From contig VAYJ01000101.1 in NCBI GenBank assembly GCA_005888465.1, positions 1 through 6,241 on the forward strand: a stretch of DNA of 6,241 nt. The letters run 5' to 3'. Source of the DNA: Actinomycetota bacterium (GTDB taxonomy: Bacteria > Actinomycetota > UBA4738). Positions 1 to 6,241 of the stretch are shown in pieces. The position numbers were made by a program, and so were the translations under genes. The notes beneath the pieces are model-generated. The model did no database searches. It saw only the letters and a list, made by a program, of their open reading frames with translations, and had not been told where the DNA came from. Within the stretch, counting starts at the first letter, position 1, and each line of letters begins with the position of its first letter.

Positions 1-750
<750 letters not shown>

Positions 751-757
751 GAGGGGA
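751..757 (+). promoter_or_regulatory. Ribosome binding site of the first globin gene
   Basis: GAGGGGAG-type purine run directly after the TAG of the upstream ATPase gene, about 6 bp before the ATG at 764. It supports that start and suggests translation within a continuous transcript. A second ATG at 779 has its own GGGAGAG, so the true start could be five codons later without losing the signal sequence. Confidence 0.6.
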
Positions 758-763
758 GACGCG

Positions 764-1222
764 ATGGCCGGGAGAGCGATGCGGGCGGTTCGGGTGGTTC
801 GGGTGGTGGGGGTGGGACTGGCCCTCTGGGCCTGCGCGACGACGATGGCGGCGAAGCCGCCGTCGCTCTACCAGCGGCTGGGCGGGCGCGAGGGCATCCG
901 GGGCGTCGTCGACGAGTTCGTCGCCGTCGTGGTGGCCGACGACCGGGTCAAGGGCCGCTTCACCGGCCTCAACCCGGCCGCCGTCGAGAAGCTGAAGACC
1001 AACCTCTCCGACCAGATCTGCGAGGCCGCCGGCGGCCCCTGCTCCTACCTCGGGCGGGACATGAAGGCGACCCACCGGGGGATGAGCATCTCGGACGCGG
1101 AGTGGAGCGCGACCGTCGAGGACCTCGTCAAGGCCCTGGAGAAGCGGAAGGTGGCGCCGGAGGACCAGACGGCGCTCCTCGGGCTCCTCGGCCCCATGAA
1201 GGCGGACATCGTCGGCCAGTGA
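764..1222 (+). CDS. Group 1 truncated hemoglobin with N-terminal signal/lipoprotein sequence
   Basis: Small haem protein of the truncated (2-on-2) globin family. The globin domain spans about residues 34-150: SLYQRLGG opening, CD1 Phe66, the GGPCSYLGRDMK stretch, and the proximal haem ligand His104 in THRGMSIS. Residues 1-30 are not globin. They form an Arg-rich n-region, a hydrophobic stretch GVGLALWA, and then Cys24 in LWAC, a near-lipobox. Export as a lipoprotein or by signal peptidase I is therefore likely. Aligned from memory to mycobacterial trHbN, the B10 Tyr is replaced by Val53 and the E11 Gln by Leu81, so the distal pocket looks apolar. Cys86 and Cys93 flank the EF turn and could pair in an oxidising compartment. 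The gene sits between two LivF-like ATPase genes in the same orientation. Family call is firm; export is likely; ligand and role (O2, NO or redox) are unknown. Confidence 0.9.
   Translation: MAGRAMRAVRVVRVVGVGLALWACATTMAAKPPSLYQRLGGREGIRGVVDEFVAVVVADDRVKGRFTGLNPAAVEKLKTNLSDQICEAAGGPCSYLGRDMKATHRGMSISDAEWSATVEDLVKALEKRKVAPEDQTALLGLLGPMKADIVGQ
783..816 (+). repeat. G-rich 9-bp tandem repeat with G-quadruplex pattern
   Basis: The unit GGTTCGGGT occurs at 787-795 and again at 796-804, followed by a degenerate copy GGTGGGGGT at 805-813. It encodes the VRVVRVVGV part of the signal sequence. Runs of three or more G at 783-785, 792-794, 801-803, 808-812 and 814-816 are separated by loops of 6, 6, 4 and 1 nt. 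This meets the usual G3+N1-7 quadruplex pattern on the coding (mRNA-like) strand, 20-50 nt after the start codon. It may be only a by-product of GC-rich coding for Val/Arg/Gly. Confidence 0.5.
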
Positions 1223-1264
1223 CCGGCGCCCGCGTGGTCCGCCGCGAGCGGGGGCTCGGGTGAC

Positions 1265-2059
1265 ATGCTCCGGCTGAACAACGTCGAGGTCATCTACTCG
1301 GATGTCATCCTCGTCCTCAAGGGGCTCTCCCTGGCCGTCCCCGAGGGGCAGATCGTCGCCCTCCTCGGGGCCAACGGCGCCGGGAAGACGACGACCCTGC
1401 GCGCCATCTCCGGGCTCCTCAAGGCCGAGGAGGGGCGGGTGACCGACGGGACGATCGAGCTCCGGGGAGCCCGCATCGACGGCCGCGATCCCGAGGAGAT
1501 CGTCCGGATGGGGATCTTCCAGGTCATGGAAGGCCGGCGCGTCTTCGAGGGGCTGACCGTCGACGAGAACCTCCGGGTCGGCGCCTACACCCGGCGAGAC
1601 GGCGACGCCGTGCGCCGGGACTACGAGGCGGTGTACCGCTACTTCCCCCGTCTCCGGGAGCGGCGGGGCCAGCTCGCCGGGTACCTCTCGGGCGGCGAGC
1701 AGCAGATGCTCGTGATCGGCCGCGCCCTCATGGCCCGACCGCGTCTCATGCTCCTCGACGAGCCGTCGCTCGGGCTGGCCCCTCTCCTGGTCAAGGAGAT
1801 CTTCGAGATCATCCGCCGGCTCAACCAGGAGGAGCGGCTCACCATCCTCCTCGTCGAGCAGAACGCGAACGTCGCCCTCGGCATCGCCGACTACGGGTAC
1901 ATCATGGAGGGCGGGCGGGTGGTCCTGGACGGCCCCGCCCCGCGACTCCGGGAGAACGAGGACGTCAAGGAGTTCTACCTCGGGCTGACCGAGATGGGGA
2001 CGCGGAAGTCGTACCGCGACGTGAAGCACTACAAGCGCCGGAAGCGCTGGCTGTCGTGA
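1265..2059 (+). CDS. LivF-like ABC transporter ATP-binding protein (complete paralogue)
   Basis: Full-length 264-aa nucleotide-binding subunit of a HAAT-type importer, acting on the cytoplasmic face of the membrane. Walker A GANGAGKT is at 35-42, the Q-loop region FQVMEGRRVF at 85-94, signature LSGGEQQ at 141-147, Walker B LMLLDE at 161-166 followed by SLGLAP, and LVEQNAN at 196-202. The last 18 residues (RKSYRDVKHYKRRKRWLS) are identical to those of the upstream ATPase and make the protein about 25-30 residues longer than ordinary LivF. ATG at 1265 gives the expected N-terminus MLRLNNVEVIY; the preceding GGGTGA is only a modest ribosome binding site. It lies 42 bp after the globin gene and 33 bp before the CoA-ligase gene. 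Many codons differ from the first copy at synonymous positions, so this is an old paralogue pair. Substrate unknown. Confidence 0.95.
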   Translation: MLRLNNVEVIYSDVILVLKGLSLAVPEGQIVALLGANGAGKTTTLRAISGLLKAEEGRVTDGTIELRGARIDGRDPEEIVRMGIFQVMEGRRVFEGLTVDENLRVGAYTRRDGDAVRRDYEAVYRYFPRLRERRGQLAGYLSGGEQQMLVIGRALMARPRLMLLDEPSLGLAPLLVKEIFEIIRRLNQEERLTILLVEQNANVALGIADYGYIMEGGRVVLDGPAPRLRENEDVKEFYLGLTEMGTRKSYRDVKHYKRRKRWLS

Positions 2060-2092
2060 TCGCGTCCCCGCGGGGGAGCCGATGAGGGGGGG

Positions 2093-3370
2093 ATGATGAT
2101 CCGTGCCGACCGCCTGAAGGGCTACCACGACCGGAGGCGCGAGACCATGGGGCTCCGCGCCCGCCAGCGGTACCAGGAGACGTGGCTCCGCGCCCTCGTC
2201 GCCCACGCGTGGCGGCGGGCGCCCGGCTTCCGCCGCCGCGTGGCGACGGCGGGCCTCCGCCCCGCCGACCTCCGGACGCCGGGCGACCTCGCCCGGCTCC
2301 CCGTCATGGAGAAGGCGGCCATGCCCGAGCTCCAGCGGGCCGACCCGCCGTTCGGCGGGTTCTCGACCGTCCGGCCGGCGGACCTCCACTGGATCTTCGT
2401 CTCCCCGGGCCCCATCTACGAGCCGTTCGCCCGCCGGGACGGGAGCCCGTGGCACGCCGAGGTCGCGTGCTTCGCGGGCGGCTTCCGCCCCGGCGACACC
2501 GTCGTGAACACGTTCCTCTACCACCTGACGCCGGCCGCCCACCTGATCGACCGCGGGCTCGCCCGGCTCGGCTGCACCGTGGTCCCGACGGGCCCCGGCA
2601 ACACCGACATCCAGGTGAAGACGATCCTCGACCTCCGCGCCACCGGCTACGTCGGCACGCCGTCGTTCCTGATGACCCTGCTCCAGCACGCCCTAGCCAA
2701 AGGACTCGGGCGGCTGCCTCTCGAGGTGGCCCAGGTCGGCGCGGAGGCGCTCCCGCACTCTCTCCGCCGCGCCTTCGAGGAGCAGCACGGGATCCTCACC
2801 CGCCAGTCCTTCGGGACGGCCGACCTCGGCATCGTCGCCTACGAGTGCCGGGAGGCCGACGGGATGCACGTGCTCGACGACGCCATCCTGGAGATCTGCG
2901 ATCCCCACACGGGGGCGGCGCTCCCCGCCGGCGAGACGGGCGAGATCGTCTGCACCGTGAACCACCGGGCGTACCCCATGGTCCGGTTCGGCACCGGCGA
3001 CCTCTCCGTCCGCACCGAGGCACCGTGCCCGTGCGGACGGACCTCGGCCCGGATGCTCGGCTGGCGGGGGCGGGCGGACGAGGTGACGAAGGTGCGCGGC
3101 ATGTTCATCCACCCGCGCCAGGCCGACGAGGTGGTGGGGCGCTGTCCGGCGGTCACCCGCTACCAGGTCGTCGTCACCCGCGACGGCCACCAGGACGTCC
3201 TCACCCTCCAGGCCGAGCTGGGCCAGGGGGGCGAGGCGACCACCGTGGTCCTGGCCCTGGTCGACGCCATGCGGGAGGTCATGAAGCTCCGCGGCGAGGT
3301 GCGGGTCGTCCCGCCGGGAACGATCCCGGAGGGGGCGAAGAAGATCGAGGACCGGCGCACGTGGGAGTGA
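2093..3370 (+). CDS. Phenylacetate-CoA ligase family (PaaK-like) AMP-forming enzyme
   Basis: Predicted cytoplasmic adenylate-forming ligase that would convert a carboxylic acid (aryl-acetate or benzoate type) to its CoA thioester with ATP. The 425-aa length fits PaaK (about 430-440). Visible motifs in order are FGTADLG 240-246 (position of the YGxTE motif), VRFGTGD 297-303 (adenosine-binding TGD), CPCGR 312-316, GWRGRADEVTKVRGMF 323-338 (hinge to the C-terminal lid), and PEGAKKIEDRR 412-422 with candidate catalytic Lys416/417. The glycine/serine/threonine-rich P-loop of typical members is replaced by SPGPIYEP at 104-111, so adenylation chemistry may be altered. ATG at 2093 follows a G-rich GAGGGGGGG run with almost no spacing; ATG at 2096 is an equally possible start. 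Its place after two importer ATPases suggests activation of the imported substrate. Family firm, substrate unknown. Confidence 0.9.
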   Translation: MMIRADRLKGYHDRRRETMGLRARQRYQETWLRALVAHAWRRAPGFRRRVATAGLRPADLRTPGDLARLPVMEKAAMPELQRADPPFGGFSTVRPADLHWIFVSPGPIYEPFARRDGSPWHAEVACFAGGFRPGDTVVNTFLYHLTPAAHLIDRGLARLGCTVVPTGPGNTDIQVKTILDLRATGYVGTPSFLMTLLQHALAKGLGRLPLEVAQVGAEALPHSLRRAFEEQHGILTRQSFGTADLGIVAYECREADGMHVLDDAILEICDPHTGAALPAGETGEIVCTVNHRAYPMVRFGTGDLSVRTEAPCPCGRTSARMLGWRGRADEVTKVRGMFIHPRQADEVVGRCPAVTRYQVVVTRDGHQDVLTLQAELGQGGEATTVVLALVDAMREVMKLRGEVRVVPPGTIPEGAKKIEDRRTWE

Positions 3371-3427
3371 TGGCGAAGGCGGCCGATGGCCCTTACCGCA
3401 ACCGCCGCGCCGTGGCGAACACGTCCA

Positions 3428-3436
3428 GGGGAGGCG
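3428..3436 (+). promoter_or_regulatory. Ribosome binding site deciding the start of the second globin
   Basis: A GGGGAGGCG purine-rich run lies 3-11 bp before ATG 3440. It favours that start over the in-frame ATG at 3386, which would add 18 residues (ALTATAAPWRTRPGEAR-type) that have no globin character and no signal-peptide shape. Confidence 0.6.
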
Positions 3437-3439
3437 AGG

Positions 3440-3814
3440 ATGACGAACGGCAAGTCCCTGTACGCGCGTCTGGGCGGCTATGACGCCGTCACCGCGGTCG
3501 TGAACGACCTCCTGCCGCGGCTCACGAGCGATCCGGGGCTCCAGCGCTTCTGGGCGCATCGCGGGGAGGACGGACTCCTCCGGGAAAAGCAGCTCCTCAT
3601 CGATTTCCTCTGCCATGCCGCGGGCGGGCCCATGTACTACACCGGGCGCGACATGATGCTCACCCACAAGGGGATGCGGATCAGCGCCGCCGACTGGCAC
3701 GCCTTCATCGGTCACGTCCAGGCGACCCTGGACCAGTTCAAGCTCCCGGCCCGCGAGCGAGGCGAGGTCCTCGCGTTCGTGGAGAGCACGCGGGGGGACA
3801 TCGTGGAGGCGTAG
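3440..3814 (+). CDS. Group 1 truncated hemoglobin, cytoplasmic type
   Basis: Haem protein of 124 aa, the usual size of a stand-alone truncated globin, with no signal peptide. SLYARLGG opens the domain at residue 6, AAGGPMYYTGRDM spans 60-72, and the proximal haem ligand is His76 in THKGMRIS. Relative to mycobacterial trHbN aligned by eye, B10 Tyr is Leu25, E7 is Glu49, E11 is Leu53, and the CD1 region reads RFW (Phe37/Trp38). The distal pocket therefore lacks the Tyr/Gln pair that stabilises bound O2. Cys58 matches Cys86 of the exported globin, but the second Cys of that protein is Met65 here. It follows the CoA-ligase gene by 69 bp and is the last + strand gene before a convergent pair. Cytoplasmic location is inferred from the chosen start. 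Function unknown; NO/O2 chemistry or haem redox are possibilities. Confidence 0.9.
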   Translation: MTNGKSLYARLGGYDAVTAVVNDLLPRLTSDPGLQRFWAHRGEDGLLREKQLLIDFLCHAAGGPMYYTGRDMMLTHKGMRISAADWHAFIGHVQATLDQFKLPARERGEVLAFVESTRGDIVEA

Positions 3815-3822
3815 GCGGGATG

Positions 3823-3837
3823 CGGATGCGTCATCCG
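3823..3837. terminator. Small GC hairpin between convergent genes, possible bidirectional terminator
   Basis: CGGATG at 3823-3828 pairs perfectly with CATCCG at 3832-3837 across a 3-nt loop CGT. It sits where the rightward globin operon meets the leftward DUF2182 gene and covers that gene's stop codon (complement of 3831-3833). No T-run follows on either strand, so intrinsic termination is doubtful. A tandem GGATGC repeat (3818-3829) overlaps the left arm. Confidence 0.3.
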
Positions 3838-4631
3838 AGTCCGGCTGCTCGCGCGATCAGAAACAACCCTGCCCCGACGACGACGGCTCCGATGGCTCGC
3901 GCGACGCGCTCACCAGCCGGTGCGAGACGTTCGACGGTGATGGCTGCCGCCACGACAGCCATCGCGCGAAGGTCCATGACCCCGATGACCAGGAGGATCG
4001 CCATCAGACCGCCAGAGCAGTAGCTGCAGTGGAGGCCGAGGCGCAGGCCGTGTCGCCAGGCCGTGCCGGCGTCGGCCGGCAGCGTACGGCCGCGCCCGGG
4101 CGCCGCCCTGCAGCAGGCGAGGTGACGCGCTTTCCACGCGGTGAACTGGAGCGCGCCGGCGATCAGGACGACCCCGCCGACCGCGATCGGAACGGCGCGC
4201 GCCAGTGCCGGCTGCTGCATCTCGACCGCCGCCAACGCGACGCCCAGCGGAAACGCGGCCATTCCGAACACGGTCCACACGGAGAAGTAACCCACGCCCA
4301 CGAGCGCGGTCAGCCGAGCCAGGCGCGCCTCGCCTGTGCTGCCGACGGCCTGGCGGTAGCGCCGCAGCATGGGGACCAGGGACGGCAGCATCATCGCCAC
4401 CATCATCACGACCCACATGCCGAGGAACGACGCCGCGGCGCCGGGCCACGTCTGTCCGGGCATCCGCATCCACGGCATCGACATGGTCCAGCCGCCGGGC
4501 ATCGGCATCTCGCCCATCGCCGACATGGACTCGCACCAGGCGATCGTCAGCGCCGTGCTGGCGGCGAAGAGCAGCGCTGAGACACCGACGAGGGCGTGCT
4601 GGCGTGCCTCAGCGCTTGTCATACTCGTCAT
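3831..4631 (-). CDS. DUF2182 (predicted metal-binding) integral membrane protein
   Basis: Multi-pass membrane protein of 266 aa from the DUF2182 family, whose biochemical role is unknown. Hydrophobic segments lie near 13-33, 64-90 (with the family-typical MWVVMMVAMMLPSLVPML), 107-135, 144-164, 197-230 and 246-263. The loop after the first segment (34-58) holds eight Met residues in GEMPMP...TMSMPWMRMPG style, resembling copper- or soft-metal-binding Met clusters. Cys173-Cys174 and the His201-Cys202-x-x-Cys205 group are further candidate ligands. ATG 4631 lies inside the 3' end of the DUF899 gene (23-bp overlap), with a second ATG at 4622, so translation is probably coupled to that gene. A/T-ending codons (6 of the first 30) are commoner than in the left-hand operon. 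Metal binding is inferred from residues only. Confidence 0.88.
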   Translation of the reverse strand: MTSMTSAEARQHALVGVSALLFAASTALTIAWCESMSAMGEMPMPGGWTMSMPWMRMPGQTWPGAAASFLGMWVVMMVAMMLPSLVPMLRRYRQAVGSTGEARLARLTALVGVGYFSVWTVFGMAAFPLGVALAAVEMQQPALARAVPIAVGGVVLIAGALQFTAWKARHLACCRAAPGRGRTLPADAGTAWRHGLRLGLHCSYCSGGLMAILLVIGVMDLRAMAVVAAAITVERLAPAGERVARAIGAVVVGAGLFLIARAAGLG

Positions 4632-5373
4632 GGCGGCGCCACCAGACGCCCGTCTCGTTGCGCCCCTTGGGGGCGCGGTCGAGCCACTGATACATGCCCC
4701 AGAGGCCGTCTAGTCCGCGCGCATACGTGGAATAGGTGTGGTAGACGACGCCGTCCTCGAGGGCGAACGCGCTCAGGCCCGGCCTCTCGCGTATGTAGGT
4801 GGCCGAGTCGGTTCCGCACATCGCCGCGTGTATTGCGGCGCCGCTGCCGGCCGCGGGTTCCCGGACCATCGGCGGCTCGTGCCGGTAGTTGTAGTCGATG
4901 CCTCCCTCGCACTGTTGTTCCTTCGTAAAACCGACGCTGGACTCGGAGTTGAAGTCGCTGCCGAACGAGGACGCCCAGGGAAACGTCCAGCCCATCCGCC
5001 GCTTGTACGCCTGCAGTTTCGCGAGCGGTGCACGCGACACCGCCCAGAGCATCACGTCATGACTGGCCAGATGAGTCACGAACCCGTTAAAGCCGTCGGC
5101 GATCGCCGAGCAAGACGGACAACCCGCTGTGTAGTCGGGCCCGAACATGAAGTGGTAGACGAGGACCTGCGAGCGCCCTCGGAAGAGGTCTGCCAGCGAG
5201 GCGCTGCCCCCGTCAGTCTCGAACCGATAGTCCTCGTCGATCCGGACCCACGGCAGCTCCTGCCGCCGACGCGCCAGCTCGTCGCTGCGCCGGGTGAGCT
5301 CCTTCTCCACCTCGAGCAGCTCGAGCCGCGCTGCGAGCCACTCTTTACGGGTCCCGGTTCCGTGCTTCGTCAT
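4609..5373 (-). CDS. DUF899 family thioredoxin-like protein
   Basis: Soluble 254-aa protein of the DUF899 family, which has a thioredoxin-like fold and no settled function. After an N-terminal helical, charged segment (10-40, possibly a short coiled coil) comes the family core: LADLFRGRSQVLVYHFMFGPD (60-80), then GCPSCSAIAD with a CxxC pair Cys85/Cys88, AVSRAPLAKLQAYKRRMGWTFPWASSFGSDFN (111-142), and YHTYSTYARGLDGLWGMYQWLD (211-232). Further cysteines are Cys155 and Cys186. There is no signal peptide, so it is probably cytoplasmic. The start at 5373 is fixed by a near-perfect Shine-Dalgarno. Its stop overlaps the start of the DUF2182 gene, and the two families are often neighbours, so joint action in thiol redox or metal handling is plausible but unproven. 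Divergent from a putative regulator gene. Confidence 0.93.
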   Translation of the reverse strand: MTKHGTGTRKEWLAARLELLEVEKELTRRSDELARRRQELPWVRIDEDYRFETDGGSASLADLFRGRSQVLVYHFMFGPDYTAGCPSCSAIADGFNGFVTHLASHDVMLWAVSRAPLAKLQAYKRRMGWTFPWASSFGSDFNSESSVGFTKEQQCEGGIDYNYRHEPPMVREPAAGSGAAIHAAMCGTDSATYIRERPGLSAFALEDGVVYHTYSTYARGLDGLWGMYQWLDRAPKGRNETGVWWRRHDEYDKR

Positions 5374-5555
5374 CGCCCTTCCCTCCTTATTCGGGTGTCC
5401 TTCAGCGTGCGTGCCCTTCCGTCCCGCGTTCGGTCGACGTCCTGCGCCGGCACCAATTCACGCTTCCGTTCGCCGCCTATCGCTCGTTGCTGGTCATGAA
5501 ATAGATTTAGCGCCAGGTATCGAACGGTGGGAGTTACAAGTGTGACGGGATTCCG
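5374..5555. promoter_or_regulatory. Divergent intergenic region between DUF899 and the regulator gene
   Basis: This 182-bp non-coding stretch separates two divergent starts and must hold the promoters of both. Its AT-richest patch is 5496-5510 (ATGAAATAGATTTAG), a likely place for promoter melting. I could not find a convincing -35/-10 pair with 16-18 bp spacing on either strand. A 14-bp interrupted dyad, GTNACANNTGTNAC, lies at 5533-5546, 9 bp before the regulator's ATG. No long ORF with protein-like composition is present. Confidence 0.5.
5382..5388 (-). promoter_or_regulatory. Strong ribosome binding site of the DUF899 gene
   Basis: Read on the - strand this is AAGGAGG, a full Shine-Dalgarno match, 8 bp before ATG 5373. 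It is the strongest ribosome binding site in the window and points to efficient translation of the DUF899-DUF2182 pair. Confidence 0.85.
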
Positions 5556-6241
5556 ATGGACTCGCTGATCACTGCAGCGGCGCGTGCACTGGCGGCGGGT
5601 GATCCCCTCGGCGCATTGAAGCGGGTCGCCCTGCGCGACGACGCGCCCGGTCTCGCGCTTCGAGGCATTGCGATGGCGCAGCTCGGCGATCTCGTTCGAG
5701 CGAAGGCTCTCCTGCGACTTGCTGCGCGTGCCTTCGGTCCGAAAGAGGCCGTGGCCCGCGCGAGGTGCGTCGTCGCCGAGGCCGAGATCGCGCTCGTCTC
5801 GCGCGATCTCGGCTGGCCTGCGAAGGCGCTCGACGCGGCGCGGGCGACGCTCGAAGCGCACGGCGACCGCGTAAACGTCGCGCACGCGCGGCATCTCGAG
5901 GTCCGGCGCCTCCTCCTGATCGGGCGCATCGACGAAGCCGAGCGTACGCTCGCCAAGCTCGACGTAGCACCCCTCCCTCCCGCGTCGAGGACCGTCCACG
6001 AGCTGGTGGTCGCGGGGATCGCGATTCGACGCCTCGGGACGAAGGCGGCGCGCGCTGCGCTCGCTCGGGCCAAGCGCGCAGCGCACTACGCACGCATCCC
6101 TGCGCTGACGGCGGAGGTAGAAAGCGCATACCTCGTTCTGAACGCGCCCGCTGCGCGCCTGATTGCGAGTGGCGGGGAGCGAGTCCTCCTGCTCGAGGAG
6201 GTCGAAGCGTTGCTGGCGTCGAACGCATTCGTCGTGGACGC
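5556..6241 (+). CDS. TPR-like helical protein, probable helix-turn-helix regulator, 3' truncated by the window
   Basis: The frame opens at ATG 5556 and runs without a stop to the window end, giving 228 residues of an incomplete protein. It is almost all Ala/Leu/Arg-rich helices. Repeating helix pairs such as ALRGIAMAQLGDLVRAKALLR (about 34-54), then ARCVVAEAEIALVSRDLGWPAKALDAARATLEAHGD and RRLLLIGRIDEAERTLAKLD, look like tetratricopeptide-type repeats. No catalytic motif or signal peptide is seen. The opening MDSLITAAARALAAGDPLGALKRVALRDD style matches, from memory, a proteobacterial family annotated as helix-turn-helix proteins, with DNA-binding segments beyond the part seen here. Spacing to the divergent DUF899 gene (182 bp) fits a local regulator. 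A GACGGGA at 5544-5550 could serve as a ribosome binding site. It is the least GC-biased gene here (7 of the first 30 codons end in A/T). Coding status is firm; regulatory role is inference. Confidence 0.75.
   Translation, partial: MDSLITAAARALAAGDPLGALKRVALRDDAPGLALRGIAMAQLGDLVRAKALLRLAARAFGPKEAVARARCVVAEAEIALVSRDLGWPAKALDAARATLEAHGDRVNVAHARHLEVRRLLLIGRIDEAERTLAKLDVAPLPPASRTVHELVVAGIAIRRLGTKAARAALARAKRAAHYARIPALTAEVESAYLVLNAPAARLIASGGERVLLLEEVEALLASNAFVVD

Noticed and set aside
1223..1264. Possible CCCGC...GCGGG stem in the gap before the second ATPase gene
   Set aside because: Only a 5-bp stem with a 14-nt loop and no T-run; it is likely to be chance, and a terminator inside the operon is not otherwise supported.
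2066..2075. Perfect palindrome CCCCGCGGGG between the second ATPase and the ligase gene
   Set aside because: It has no loop to form a stable hairpin, and short G/C palindromes are expected in such GC-rich DNA.
2182..3483. Open frame of 433 codons on the + strand overlapping the ligase gene
   Set aside because: The product is Pro/Arg/Gly-rich with no domain character and is an out-of-frame reading of the PaaK-like gene.
2693..3715. Open frame of 340 codons on the - strand opposite the ligase and second globin
   Set aside because: Antisense shadow of two recognised genes with biased composition.
5370..6086. Open frame of 238 codons on the - strand opposite the regulator gene and its upstream region
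   Set aside because: The + strand reading gives a coherent helical repeat protein starting with ATG, while this one is Arg-rich, runs across the divergent promoter region and abuts the DUF899 start.

Overview
This is a very GC-rich window. The left-hand genes end almost every codon in G or C. It suggests a soil- or groundwater-type bacterium with a large catabolic genome. The LivF-type ATPases, PaaK-type CoA ligase and truncated globins look like those I associate with Rokubacteria/Methylomirabilota or proteobacterial aromatic degraders. That placement rests on memory of such proteins and is low confidence.

Region 1 (1-3814, all + strand) reads as one operon that begins upstream of the window. 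It holds a 5'-truncated LivF-like ABC ATPase, a group 1 truncated hemoglobin with an export or lipoprotein signal, a second complete LivF-like ATPase, a phenylacetate-CoA-ligase-family enzyme, and a second truncated hemoglobin without a signal peptide. Gaps between genes are 13-69 bp, and several starts carry purine-rich ribosome binding sites. The simplest reading is an importer of the hydrophobic/branched-chain amino-acid transporter (HAAT) family for carboxylic or aromatic acids, coupled to CoA activation of the imported acid. The substrate-binding protein and permeases are presumably encoded outside the window. Two globins interleaved with these genes are the most unusual part of the layout.

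Region 2 (3831-5373, - strand) is convergent with region 1 across a 16-bp gap that overlaps a small hairpin. It holds a DUF899 thioredoxin-like protein followed by a DUF2182 membrane protein rich in Met and Cys. The two genes overlap by 23 bp and are surely co-transcribed. Together they look like a redox or metal-handling module of unknown purpose.

Region 3 (5374-6241) is a 182-bp divergent intergenic region and then a + strand gene that runs off the right edge. Its product is alpha-helical and TPR-like, and resembles a family of helix-turn-helix regulators whose DNA-binding part lies near the C-terminus. It is a natural candidate to control the divergent DUF899-DUF2182 pair.

Regions 2-3 use noticeably more A/T-ending codons than region 1, so the 3815-3830 junction may mark the edge of a transferred module. 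No tRNA, rRNA, CRISPR array or insertion sequence was seen, and no stretch over 300 bases lacks a gene.
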